Source: Pseudomonas graminis
Lineage (GTDB): Bacteria > Pseudomonadota > Gammaproteobacteria > Pseudomonadales > Pseudomonadaceae
Reading direction: 5' to 3'
Assembly: GCF_002093745.1 (NCBI RefSeq)
Contig: NZ_MTSB01000002.1
Location: 1 to 64,000, forward strand
DNA: 64,000 nt
The first letter of the stretch is position 1, and every line of letters starts with the position of its first letter. Both the position numbers and the translations under genes were made by a program. Shown in pieces: positions 1-8,619 of this stretch. The notes under the pieces were generated by a model. It was given only the letters and a program-made list of their open reading frames with translations, had not been told where the DNA came from and did no database searches.

Positions 1-56
1 CAAACTTGCGACGCGCATGGGCCCAGCACCCTAAACGCTCAACTCCAGCTTGGGCT

Positions 57-1763
57 CTATCCTTCGATCCGTGTGAACTCGGCTTCGATCAGCTCTCCGC
101 TTTCGCGCCATTCACGGAATTGCTCACGCAGTTTATTTTGGGTATCGATGGCCACCTGAACGTCAGCGGCATTTGCGCCGAGCAAGGCAAAGTCCGGGAA
201 GAAGTTTTTTTCGAATGAGGCATCCTGAATCATTGCCAGCAGTTCTTCACGTTGAGTGTTGAAGTTGTCGACCATCTCGGTGATGGCCTTTCTGAACTGT
301 TCTTCACGTTTCTTACGTTCGTAGCTATCCCAGGCTTCAAGCGCCAGGCCAGCCACCGACAAGATCCCGTTGAGGTTCTTCGCCAGATTGACCGCCCCCC
401 AAGGCTTGAACTTGAGAGCCTTGCCCAAATCTACTCCGAGAGTTTTTGCCACGCTGACGATGCCGTCACGAGCCGCCAGGATACTGCCGTTGTTGATCAA
501 GTTGCCCTTGATGACGTAGTTAACGCCCTGCTTGCCCAGGTTGATCACGTTCGTGTTGAAGTGATCGATTTCGGAGTCGAAGCTCAGACGCATACGGCTC
601 AACTCTTGGCTGACCCCGTTGAGTTGACGATCGAATTCATTCTGCAAACGAGTGGTCACCATCACGCCATCGCGGCCTATTTCGCGCTCGAAAAACTCCT
701 TGAAGGTCTCTTGGGTCAAGCCTTCTGCGCGCATGATCAGCCCGGAAAAATAGCGGGTCACAAACTCGCGCAAGCCGATGCGCACCTCTCCAATCTGTCC
801 TTTGGCACCATCGAGCTGTCGGGTGAGCGTGCGGCTCACGCCGGTCAGGCGCTCTACTTCGTCGCCCAGGCGTTGGTCGTTTTCCACCGCCACGGGTAGT
901 TCCTTGTGTAGTACATTGAGGATCACGCTCTTGCGTGCCTGCTCCACAATTGCAGCTGGCCCTCCACTGGATTGAATTTTTCCGGCAGTGGCTTGCTGTA
1001 AGGTGCCAATGTGCGACAGCGTCTTGAACTGGCCCAGACGTTCGAGCCAGTAATCCGTACCCATGTCGAACGGATTCGCTGCTACCGCAACGATACTCAG
1101 TGCAGCTACCTCCGCATCATTGGCACCGATGGATTCGCGCAGACGGTTTTCAACGTTGTGGCGCTTGACCTGCAGATGCTGCGCGTAGCTGGACTCATCC
1201 TCCACGTCTGCCACTTCATCGAAGCGGCTCAACACGAAGACCGTACGCGGCAGCAGGTCAAGCGTTCGGAAAAGCCAGTTCAAGTCGTCTTTGTGGCTGT
1301 CCTTGATCGGGTTGGTGGAGTTCATCACATAGAGCACCAAGTGCGCTTCGCTCACGTATTTGCGCGTGATGTCCTTGTACTTTTCCACCGCATCGATATC
1401 GGCGTTGTATTGTTCCTTGAAGCCGAACAGACCAGGGGTGTCGATCAACACAAAGTTGTCATCCACTTCGTAGACTTTTACTTCGTTCGACGACTCCTGC
1501 TGACTGATATTCATGCTGGATTTGTCGAGACGTTCCATCCACGCAGCAGCGATGGACGTCTTCCCCTCAGAGAAGCCACCAATCAACGCAATCTTAAGTT
1601 TTTCATCGGCCAGGTTTTGGCTGGCATGCTCGAGTTTGCTCAACAGCGTTGGGTCTATGTTGACCCCTAGCGCCAATCCCTGCTCAAGAAACACTTGCAG
1701 TTTCCCCAGCAGCGCCAAGGCCTTGTTGTTCTGGTTCAGGAAGAGTTCCAAGGTCGAATTCAT
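57..1763 (-). CDS. leoA: Dynamin-like GTPase, LeoA-type (Eleos system)
   Basis: A 568-residue dynamin-family GTPase, close to the length of LeoA from enterotoxigenic E. coli (about 570 residues). Visible GTPase motifs are the P-loop GGFSEGKTS (residues 62-70), switch II DTPG (108-111) and a G4-like SRFDE (179-183). A long helical stalk follows, and around residues 410-475 there is a glycine/alanine-rich hydrophobic stretch that could be the membrane paddle. The ATG is preceded by AAGGA at good spacing. The gene starts 11 bp after the stop of the larger GTPase upstream, so the two form one operon. Bacterial dynamins of this type remodel membranes, and the LeoBC/LeoA pair is known as the Eleos anti-phage system. 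Family assignment is firm; the defence role here is inferred from architecture. Confidence 0.85.
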   Translation of the reverse strand: MNSTLELFLNQNNKALALLGKLQVFLEQGLALGVNIDPTLLSKLEHASQNLADEKLKIALIGGFSEGKTSIAAAWMERLDKSSMNISQQESSNEVKVYEVDDNFVLIDTPGLFGFKEQYNADIDAVEKYKDITRKYVSEAHLVLYVMNSTNPIKDSHKDDLNWLFRTLDLLPRTVFVLSRFDEVADVEDESSYAQHLQVKRHNVENRLRESIGANDAEVAALSIVAVAANPFDMGTDYWLERLGQFKTLSHIGTLQQATAGKIQSSGGPAAIVEQARKSVILNVLHKELPVAVENDQRLGDEVERLTGVSRTLTRQLDGAKGQIGEVRIGLREFVTRYFSGLIMRAEGLTQETFKEFFEREIGRDGVMVTTRLQNEFDRQLNGVSQELSRMRLSFDSEIDHFNTNVINLGKQGVNYVIKGNLINNGSILAARDGIVSVAKTLGVDLGKALKFKPWGAVNLAKNLNGILSVAGLALEAWDSYERKKREEQFRKAITEMVDNFNTQREELLAMIQDASFEKNFFPDFALLGANAADVQVAIDTQNKLREQFREWRESGELIEAEFTRIEG

Positions 1764-1774
1764 TGTGCAGTTCC

Positions 1775-3964
1775 TTATGCTTTGAGATCGTTGGCGATTT
1801 TTTTCAAGCCTAGATGGGCGGCGTCGAGTTTCTGATTGATGTGTTTGGCTTGCAGGGCGGGCTGCTGCAGGACGGAACAGATCTGTTCTATTTTCTCTTT
1901 GAGTGGCGGCAGCGCGTCTGCGAGGGTTTCGCGGAAGCTGTCGCGAATCGCCTCACAGGCGCTGTCCAGATTGGTATCGGTGGCCTTGCGCTGCTGACCT
2001 TTCTTGTAGTCGTCGTCAAAAAAGCTCCACAAGGCTTTTGCGAGGCTGATGAGTAACGTCACTGCGCCAAGCGTCATCAGCACCCAACCCACAGGGTTCC
2101 AGATCAGGGCAGCTCCACCTGCCAAAGTGGCCAGCAACCCTACCGCGTTGATACCGTTATCGATATTCACGTTCAGGCTGAAGTCTCCCGCCAGACGTGC
2201 CTTACCGATCTGCGAATAGCCGGCCAGCAAGTCCTTTGCGTGCGATTCAAAACGCTCAACGATTTCACTGACATTCTTCTCAAACAGATCGAGTTGCTTA
2301 TCCAAGGCTCCAGGTAATTTGTCTTGAAGTGCGGACTGCTCGCTCTCGAATACGCTTTCTAGTACCGTTTTGAAGTCATCATTACTGATGTTGTCATCAA
2401 TTCGGTCGTAGACGCGGTTTCGCACGATGTCTTCAAATTCTCCGATGGCTTGTTCGCCCGCATTGCTCAGCCGGCTATTGAGGGACTTGAACGCAATCCG
2501 CAATTGGTGGCTAGCGTTCTCGGCTTCTTCATTCAGTTTTTTTGTCAGCGGCGCAAACTGCGTTGTCTGGATGGTTTTTACTTCTGAGCAAACGTCCGTT
2601 ATCGCGAGTTGAACCTTGTTCATGTTCGAACGGCGTATTTTGGCTTTTACATCAGTAACCAGGTCTTGGGTGAGGTGCTTGTAGAACGGCTTGACCCCTG
2701 ATTTTTCCAGCAGCACATCTGGTGTCATTGCATCCAGGAATTTTTTGCGACTGCTGGCAGTGGTGGAGCGAGGCACTAGGCAGTCGGCTGCGGCATAAAA
2801 CGCAGGTAGCGCGCAAAGTGTCATGCTGCGTTGGTAATGATCTCCCAGTTGTCTGCGCATGATCTGGTCTAGGTCATTTAGACTGGCCTGCTCGTCAGAG
2901 CTGATCAGGGTCGGTTTTTTTAACGCCATCGGGTTGGTGATGCGCTTGTTGTAGAGCGCCCATACTTCCGTCTGCGCACCTAGTTGCGCCTGGATTTTCT
3001 CAAGCGTACCGGGGCGTCCCGCATCGCCGGTCTGTGGTGGCGCCGCTTTAGACGTTACATAGAACACAGCATGGGCACGCTTGAGCGCCTTATTGATCTG
3101 TTCACTGACTTTGGTTTCATTGCCTTCGATGCCTGGCACATCGAGCAACTGGAAGTGTTGCCCCTGCGATTCGAATACGTATGCCTGGGTCTCTCTAGTG
3201 AAGTCAGCACGGCCATCACCGATGATGCTGCCATCTTCAAATGCCGCCAGTTGCTGCAAACTGTCCAGTGCCGTTGAATGGCGTTGACGGGTTTGGCTCA
3301 GTTGGGATTCTAGGGTCTCGCCCTGCTGACGCAGCTTTGTCAGTTCGGTCTCCCGCTGCAAAGGCAAAACGCTGCTCCCGGCCTGTAACTGCGCCAGAGC
3401 GATCTCTCCGGGTAGTTTACGTACCAGATTGAGTATGCGCTGGATGAGACCAGCACTACGTTTCTGCTCTTCGATACTCAGACGTAGAGTCTCTTCCTGA
3501 AGTTGCTGCTCGACCTTGCGCTGTTCATGCCGGGTATCGGCTGCGACTGTTTCGTTCTTTGTCTCAGCCAACCGGTGCCCCAGCGTCTCGATTTCAGATT
3601 CCAGTGCCTGCAACGCTTCCTCACTCAGGCCTGACTGTTGCTGAAGAGCTATAAAACGCTGGCGTTGTTCGCGCTTGGTGGTTTCCTTTAGCAAGATGCG
3701 TAGCGTTTCGATCAGCGTCGATTTGCCAGCATTTGTTTCGCCATAGAACGCAACGGTGAAGGTCTTGTGTTCAGCATTGTCCTTCAGCTCTTTGATTGCC
3801 TTGGTCAGCGCCTGTTCGATAATCTGCAGTTTGCTTTGCGCCTCTGCCTGAGCCGACGCCAGGGCGGGATCGTCTACCTCTCGAGCTAAGGCTTTGAGCA
3901 AATTACTGACGTGATCGACAAGTTTGAGATAGAGGCCCTCAGAGATATCTTCAGCTGCAGTCAT
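1775..3964 (-). CDS. Large dynamin-like GTPase, LeoBC-type (Eleos system)
   Basis: A 729-residue GTPase with P-loop GETNAGKST (residues 75-83), switch II DVPG (275-278) and a G4-like YNKR (338-341). Residues 95-240, between P-loop and switch II, form an unusually long coiled coil rich in Gln/Glu/Leu, an insertion absent from the downstream partner. Two adjacent hydrophobic segments (about 606-621 and 624-648) are likely membrane helices near the C terminus. A CAGGAAGA site lies 4 bases before the ATG. It is the first gene of a two-gene operon with the LeoA-type GTPase. Size, tandem order and membrane segments fit LeoBC, the fused partner of LeoA in Eleos. The pairing is seen in the sequence; the anti-phage role is inferred. 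Confidence 0.8.
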   Translation of the reverse strand: MTAAEDISEGLYLKLVDHVSNLLKALAREVDDPALASAQAEAQSKLQIIEQALTKAIKELKDNAEHKTFTVAFYGETNAGKSTLIETLRILLKETTKREQRQRFIALQQQSGLSEEALQALESEIETLGHRLAETKNETVAADTRHEQRKVEQQLQEETLRLSIEEQKRSAGLIQRILNLVRKLPGEIALAQLQAGSSVLPLQRETELTKLRQQGETLESQLSQTRQRHSTALDSLQQLAAFEDGSIIGDGRADFTRETQAYVFESQGQHFQLLDVPGIEGNETKVSEQINKALKRAHAVFYVTSKAAPPQTGDAGRPGTLEKIQAQLGAQTEVWALYNKRITNPMALKKPTLISSDEQASLNDLDQIMRRQLGDHYQRSMTLCALPAFYAAADCLVPRSTTASSRKKFLDAMTPDVLLEKSGVKPFYKHLTQDLVTDVKAKIRRSNMNKVQLAITDVCSEVKTIQTTQFAPLTKKLNEEAENASHQLRIAFKSLNSRLSNAGEQAIGEFEDIVRNRVYDRIDDNISNDDFKTVLESVFESEQSALQDKLPGALDKQLDLFEKNVSEIVERFESHAKDLLAGYSQIGKARLAGDFSLNVNIDNGINAVGLLATLAGGAALIWNPVGWVLMTLGAVTLLISLAKALWSFFDDDYKKGQQRKATDTNLDSACEAIRDSFRETLADALPPLKEKIEQICSVLQQPALQAKHINQKLDAAHLGLKKIANDLKA

Positions 3965-4600
3965 GGTGTCTTCCTGTCTGACTAAAATGTGTTCAACTGA
4001 TCGCCGAGATCTGTTGATGACTGAAATTCAAGGTGGTGCAGGTGATTCAAGCTGTGCGTGCAAGCCCCCACGAAAACTTGATCTTGATAGGGCGTATACG
4101 CAGCTGTGCATGGGATATAGAGCACTCCAACCGTCCTTGCTGGCTCAAGTGGGGGGCCTGCAAGTGCGACATAGTGCTGGCCTCTGGCTATCGGCATTGC
4201 GAGCCCAGACTTTAGAGCGCGCGGATGCAGGCAGGCCCCTACAAAAGGCTGGCTGATCGCGCGGGATACAGTCTTAAGAGGCTGAGCTGACCATCACCAA
4301 GCCGGCCAGCGGTACGGTCACCGCGATTTGATATCGTCGCACGGACAAGTATCCGTAAACGTTCACTCTGCCTGCCAGCTTCTCGGGCCAACTGGAAAGT
4401 GCAGCGCGGACTATTGACCTTAGTTAAACTGCAATCACTTCGCGCATGGGTCCATACTTGAATAATGGTGTGGTGCAGACTCGACGGTAAGGTTGCTCAG
4501 TTTGGGATTCCTGATTTTTAAATTTTTACGCGGAGCATGAGTTGATCCCTCAAATAAAATAACTCACTCGAATATCCGCCCAGCCATCCCTAAGTATAAA
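3965..4600. other. Gene-poor stretch with decayed phage DNA
   Basis: No convincing gene lies in these 636 bases, and short open frames here lack ribosome sites and family resemblance. The only recognisable content is a degenerate prophage fragment at about 4278-4508 (listed separately). The promoter of the dynamin operon should lie at the left edge, but I cannot point to clear -35/-10 boxes. Confidence 0.6.
4278..4508 (+). pseudogene. Degenerate copy of a phage structural gene fragment
   Basis: This stretch aligns by eye, base after base, with 10008-10247. Both run from GAGGCTGAG(C/T)TGACCATC through matching blocks (GACAAGTA, GCCAGCTT, TGGAAA, GCAGCGCG, TTGACCT, CGCATGGG, GACTCGACGGT) to CAGTT(T/C)GGGAT. 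The copy here has many substitutions and small indels that destroy the frame, including stops. It is the dead relative of the phage fragment 9900-10253, with no coding capacity of its own. Confidence 0.75.
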
Positions 4601-5026
4601 TTACCGTGTTCTTATACTAAACCCTTCAACAGGAATTTCTTCGCTTCTATTGTAAATTGGCAACAAGCTAAAGTCGATGTTTTCAAGGGTTTCGCAGTTC
4701 CATACCTTCATTTGGGCTGCTTCATACAGCATGCCTAAAGTCATTGCCGTCTTTGCACGCCGATCTTTAGATCTGAAAAGTACGAAGATGTCAGTTCCTT
4801 CTGGCTTGAAATAACGATAGCGGTCGTAGTCGCCAGGATCAACGCCAAAGTGTTCGAAAAAATCTTCCATGAAGTCACTGGCATCGTCACCGTCAAGCCC
4901 TAGATCCCAACTGACTCTAGTGGCGAGGCTGAGAGTTTCAAATGCTTTTTTGCTGAATCCAACATAAAAGTAGATTCTCTCTATGAGGTAGTTAAGTATG
5001 TCATGGTTCAGATCGTTTCTATCCAT
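4601..5026 (-). CDS. DUF1493 family protein
   Basis: A 141-residue acidic protein containing the DUF1493 signature: an acyl-carrier-like WDLGLDGDDASDFMEDFF segment followed by FGVDPGDYDRYRYF. The ATG at 5026 lies one base after the stop codon of the upstream STM2901-type gene, which suggests translational coupling. An ATG 24 bases earlier would overlap that gene. Proteins of this family often sit next to STM2901-type proteins in enterobacteria and pseudomonads; the function is unknown. As the last gene after Hcp and a putative effector it occupies the position of an immunity gene, but that is inference only. Confidence 0.75.
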   Translation of the reverse strand: MDRNDLNHDILNYLIERIYFYVGFSKKAFETLSLATRVSWDLGLDGDDASDFMEDFFEHFGVDPGDYDRYRYFKPEGTDIFVLFRSKDRRAKTAMTLGMLYEAAQMKVWNCETLENIDFSLLPIYNRSEEIPVEGFSIRTR

Positions 5027-5027
5027 C

Positions 5028-5459
5028 TTAAAAAACCTGATCTTGTTCATCCACGATGGAGTTGTAGGTGTTCACCGTTACGTATCCTATCTTGCCTAGC
5101 TCGTATGCAGTATAGGACCATCCAATAACGGGTGTTGCCCGTGCGATGAAGCCACCAATGCTTCGTGTCCATCGGAGGTGTGGCGGAAACCATCCTGTAA
5201 GAGAGGGTGCTCTGAAGCTTCCAGGAAACTTGCGGTTGTTTAAAGTGCGCCGCATGACTATAGACATGATGGAGGTATTGTTAATCGCTCCGCCAGGCTT
5301 TGTTCTAGTGGGTATTATGTTGGCACCCAAGACGATGGCTAGTGCGGCGCCTACATCGTCCAGTCCAAATTCATCCATTGCCACCTCTGTGGCAATAACA
5401 AATAGTAGTTCATTTGCAGTTAGTCCGCAGTCACCGTCATAGCAATATATTCTAGCCAC
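5028..5459 (-). CDS. STM2901 family protein
   Basis: A 143-residue protein resembling the STM2901 family of Salmonella and pseudomonads: N-terminal CYDGDCGLTANELLFVIATE, the block LGANIIPTRTKPGGA, and a C-terminal half with glycine- and alanine-rich hydrophobic segments (IGGFIARATPVIGWSYTAYELG, about residues 100-121) ending YNSIVDEQD. The start is GTG with AAGGA upstream, 11 bp after the hcp stop. No catalytic motif is recognised. The glycine-rich hydrophobic C-terminal part and linkage to hcp would fit a membrane-active secreted protein, but there is no direct evidence for toxicity. Confidence 0.7.
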   Translation of the reverse strand: MARIYCYDGDCGLTANELLFVIATEVAMDEFGLDDVGAALAIVLGANIIPTRTKPGGAINNTSIMSIVMRRTLNNRKFPGSFRAPSLTGWFPPHLRWTRSIGGFIARATPVIGWSYTAYELGKIGYVTVNTYNSIVDEQDQVF

Positions 5460-5470
5460 TTAAACTATCC

Positions 5471-5974
5471 TTATGCGTAAGTGCTATTTCGTATTTGATC
5501 CCAGCCACCGGAGATCTGCCCAATTATCAAACCGGTGCTTCGGCTTTGCTGTGAGTACTGCATGCTGACCTTGGCATAGTTGAATCTAACTACCTCCTCG
5601 GGAAAGTTTGAGGGTGATCGCTCGAATAGATTGCCGGAAAAGACACCGCTTATGATGACTTCGTCGAACACATATTCTAAATATTTTTGCTTATCACTGC
5701 CTGCACGGCGTACGCATAGCTTCATTTGCTTGATATGTCTGCCTGCGCAGCATGCTTCGAGGATTTTTGGAGTCGCACTGTCAGCGAGTTTTACAATACT
5801 GAAGTCGCTTAAATAGACCCTGGATACGGTGGCCCCGCCTGCAGAGCTTGCAGTCCTTGACACTGATTGAGAAGCTGATAGGCAAAACGTATTAATCTCA
5901 ATCCAGTTTTTGCAGTGTGAGTCCGTAGACTCTCCGCTAATGCCATCAATCCAAAGATATGCATCAATACTCAT
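5471..5974 (-). CDS. hcp: Type VI secretion tube protein Hcp, orphan copy
   Basis: A 167-residue Hcp1-family protein. Recognisable blocks are the start DAYLWIDGISGESTD, LSDFSIVKLADSATPKILEACC, GRHIKQMKLCVRRAG, the mid-protein EYVFDEVIISGV and the late VRFNYAKVSMQYS. Hcp hexamers stack to form the inner tube of the type VI secretion system and carry small effectors in the lumen. The ATG is preceded by AAGGAGCAGGA. No other T6SS structural gene is in the window, so this is an orphan or auxiliary hcp leading a three-gene minus-strand cassette with the STM2901-type and DUF1493 genes. Confidence 0.88.
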   Translation of the reverse strand: MSIDAYLWIDGISGESTDSHCKNWIEINTFCLSASQSVSRTASSAGGATVSRVYLSDFSIVKLADSATPKILEACCAGRHIKQMKLCVRRAGSDKQKYLEYVFDEVIISGVFSGNLFERSPSNFPEEVVRFNYAKVSMQYSQQSRSTGLIIGQISGGWDQIRNSTYA

Positions 5975-6220
5975 TCCTGCTCCTTGGAATATCTCTTAAT
6001 GTAATTCATTGACGTCGTACGATAGCACAACTCATACATTTGAGACTCGTCGTTAGGCACCTTTCGCCAGTGCGGGTTGACGTCACGTAGGTGCTCACCT
6101 GAACTCGCAAAGCCAGGCACCTTAAGGTGCGCGAGCTATGCTCCTTACGAAAAGTAGCTGCGCATCGGTGATGCTGCATTGAAGGAAGGCTTGTGTGTGA
6201 GTCCACTGAATCCCACCCAC

Positions 6221-6250
6221 AAAAAAAGACGCCCTAGGGCGTCTTCATTT
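6221..6250 (-). terminator. Terminator hairpin beside left att repeat
   Basis: The perfect palindrome GACGCCCTAGGGCGTC is followed, on the minus strand, by a run of seven T. It sits immediately beyond the duplicated ssrA 3' end, exactly where the native tmRNA terminator would be before an element inserted into ssrA. Confidence 0.75.
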
Positions 6251-6254
6251 GCAA

Positions 6255-6282
6255 TTTGGTGGAGCCGGGGGGATTTGAACCC
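6255..6282. repeat. Left attachment repeat, copy of the ssrA 3' end
   Basis: A 28-base stretch starting TTTGGTGGAGCCGGGGGG and ending GATTTGAACCC is identical to 11668-11695, which covers the 3' end (CCA and T-arm) of the intact tmRNA gene. Similarity stops one base later. A short direct repeat of an RNA-gene 3' end, with an integrase between the copies, is the usual footprint of tyrosine-recombinase integration. Confidence 0.85.
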
Positions 6283-6450
6283 GCATCCAGCCCTTTGGCA
6301 GCAAGGCCTTCAGGCTCAAGGCTGGCATAAAGCTGTCATTCATAGCATATTGTCACATGCGCCTCGAACTCGTCGTGTTAAGTGGATGAAGTTTAGGGCC
6401 GTTGATGGGTAATCCCCATACAACCAATCTGACCAGAGTGATGGAACGCC

Positions 6451-7518
6451 ATGGGACTAGCTACCAGGAATGTTTTTATTGATACGGAATGGTACGTAAG
6501 GTCAGGCTTGGATTTCTCCAGCAAAACCATAAAAAGCTTTGTCGATATTTGTTCGGCAGGCCAAATATCACACATCACAACCAGTATCGTCGCCAAGGAA
6601 GTAGAGGGAAAAATAGTTGATCATGTCAAAGACACGGTTGACGGGATTACAAAGCTTCAGCGAAAGGTTCGTTCTGTTTCCGGAGTGGAAGGGCTTCCGT
6701 TAGCCGGATATTTAGTAAAAATTGACGAGGCGGAACTTCGCGATAAAGCCGTAGGCCTGTTTCGTAATTTTTTACTGCGCAGCGAAGCTACTTTACTGGG
6801 GCTGGATAAGGTTAATTCGAATGCGGTATTTAATGATTACTTTAATCAGCAGCCACCGTTTGGCGCAGGCAAGAAGAAAAGTGAATTTCCTGATGCTTTT
6901 AATATGGCCTGTCTGTCTAGCTTTGTAGGAGCTGATGCAGGGTTGTACGTGATTTCTCAAGATCAGGACCTGATAAGCTACTGCGAAAAAAATTCACGAT
7001 ACATTTTGGTTAGCAGTCTTGAGAAGTTTCTTGATATATACTACGAACACATGGATACCGTCAGTGTTGCGATAAAGGCCCATGCACTGATAGAGGCTCC
7101 CAGTATAAAGCAGTTAGTGAAAGGTTCGTTGGAGGCCGAAGGTGCGTTTAATGGTGCAGCTTGGGAAGACTCTGAGGTGCAAGACTTTGTTGTGACAAAA
7201 GTAGAGCTTTCCGAGCCTTCTGTAGTTTCTCTATTTGAAGATAGCTGTACTCTTACTTTTGAAGCTAATGTAGAGTATTCAGTTAGCGTCTCTGGTCCTG
7301 ATTACTCTAACGGTTTGTATGATAGAGAGGATGATGTAATACACACCTTTGGTAACACTGTTCGACAAGATTATGGTGAGGCCTCTTTTGAAGTCGAGGT
7401 GGACGCTTATTATATGGCATTGGAATCTGGCATAGTCTTTCACAATATTGAAGTAACTTTAGGTGTTCATGGTCCCTTAGAGGTTTATGTGGAAGAGACC
7501 GCTACGGACTACGATTGA
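6451..7518 (+). CDS. PIN-like domain protein (DUF4935)
   Basis: A 355-residue protein whose first 200 residues match the DUF4935 PIN-like nuclease fold. Conserved acidic positions are VFIDT with D11, the helix pair at E50/E52, the hallmark KKKSEFPDAFNMACL (residues 141-155, D148) and the strand-end VISQDQD (D171, D173). These acids would bind the metal ions of an RNase active site. Residues 215-355 are rich in beta strands and aromatic/acidic residues and match nothing I recognise. The gene converges with the integrase, stop to stop, and lies next to the left att repeat, a typical cargo position. PIN proteins of this type are often toxins or defence effectors. No separate antitoxin gene is seen beside it. 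Confidence 0.75.
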   Translation: MGLATRNVFIDTEWYVRSGLDFSSKTIKSFVDICSAGQISHITTSIVAKEVEGKIVDHVKDTVDGITKLQRKVRSVSGVEGLPLAGYLVKIDEAELRDKAVGLFRNFLLRSEATLLGLDKVNSNAVFNDYFNQQPPFGAGKKKSEFPDAFNMACLSSFVGADAGLYVISQDQDLISYCEKNSRYILVSSLEKFLDIYYEHMDTVSVAIKAHALIEAPSIKQLVKGSLEAEGAFNGAAWEDSEVQDFVVTKVELSEPSVVSLFEDSCTLTFEANVEYSVSVSGPDYSNGLYDREDDVIHTFGNTVRQDYGEASFEVEVDAYYMALESGIVFHNIEVTLGVHGPLEVYVEETATDYD

Positions 7519-8619
7519 CTAAGGCAACTCACTCGCTGAGGGTTCAGTAATGCGGCCTGGGCTAAACATACTTTCCGCTTTGTTTCCTGCATCCGTATTG
7601 GCTGCAGGCATCCACCTACCATAAACCCTAGCGATCATGGTCCAGTCACTGTGTCCCATTTGCTTTGCCACCCACATAGGGTGCTCCCCTGCCGTCAACA
7701 TCATTGATGCGTAGGTATGCCGGGTCTGATAAGGACGGCGGTACCTAACGCCGGCCTTTTTCATCGCAGGCACCCACATTGTCTTCCGGATCGGCCCGTC
7801 GCCGGTCCAACGTTCAAGCGTGCGGGGGTTCTGGAACACTTCAGCATCAGCCAGGAAAGTGTGTGCCTTCTGCGCTTTTAACGCCTCCATCGCTGGCCTC
7901 AGAAGTTTTACGGATCTGCGTCCAGCTGCAGTCTTCGTCACCTCGGCCTGACCCTTTGCTGCTTGCGTCATGGCCCGGCTCACCATCACCTCCTCGCGCA
8001 GCCAGTCCATATCCCCCCAATCCAGTGCAACCAGTTCGCTGGTGCGCAAGCCTGTCCATAGTGCGAATTGCATCATGTTTCGTGCCTGTCCGTTGAGCGC
8101 CGCCAGCACAGCCTGCTGCTCCTCTGGGCTGAACGGATCTACGTCATCGTCCTTGGCCGGTGCTTCCTTCCGGGAATACGTCCATCCAGCCAACGGGTTC
8201 ATCTCGATCAGCTCTTCCTCTGCTGCATCAGTCAGGGCCGATCTGAGACAGCTCTGGATGTTGCTCAGCGTCTTGTTGCTGACTTCCAAGGTGCTCAGCC
8301 AGTCCCGCACGTCTTTCCGTTTTAGCTCGACCACCATGTGCTCGCCCAGAGCCGGCGCCAGGCGCAACTCCACGATCTTGCGGTAGCCGTCAAACGTACT
8401 ACTTGATACGTGCCGCTTCTTACCGTCCAGCCAGCGAGTCAGGAAACCTGCCACTGTTTCCCGGTTCGCCTCGGGCGCAAACTTCGCGGCCCTGGGCGAA
8501 CCGGGAAACGTTACCGAATAATCGAACCCACCAATCGATATCGCATGCTCGATCGCCGCCTTGTGCTGCTCGGCCTGCTGCCTGCCACGATTGTTGGCTT
8601 TCGCAAAATCAGGTTGTGG
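7519..8619 (-). pseudogene. int: Tyrosine integrase, 5'-truncated
   Basis: From 8454 leftward this encodes a lambda-type site-specific recombinase of about 311 residues with a SAM-like core-binding domain. The catalytic domain shows the first arginine (LWTGLRTSELVAL), the box PYQTRHTYASMM with Tyr where many relatives have His, GHSDWTMIARVYGRW, and the nucleophile Tyr in ARVYG. The frame continues upstream to 8619 with typical arm-domain sequence (HAISIGGFDYSVTFPGSPRA), then meets TAA at 8620-8622. The first 40-50 residues of the arm-type DNA-binding domain are missing and there is no ATG in the remaining extension, only an internal GTG at 8454. A shortened product from GTG is possible, but arm-site binding should be lost. 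Confidence 0.85.

Larger units (their letters stand above)
5975..6450. other. Non-coding stretch: hcp upstream region and left end of ssrA element
   Basis: These 476 bases carry no credible gene. They contain the upstream region of hcp, a strong terminator hairpin (6221-6250), the partial duplicate of the ssrA 3' end (6255-6282) and about 170 bases leading to the PIN-like gene. Another small inverted repeat, CAGGCACCTTAAGGTGCGCG-like, lies near 6113-6133. Confidence 0.6.

Noticed and set aside
3982..4256. Small open frames of 60-97 codons on both strands downstream of prophage scrap
   Set aside because: No ribosome sites, no recognisable family, and they overlap each other in all frames.
6006..6206. 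66-codon minus-strand frame upstream of hcp
   Set aside because: Arg/Thr/Cys-rich composition, no ribosome site and no family resemblance.
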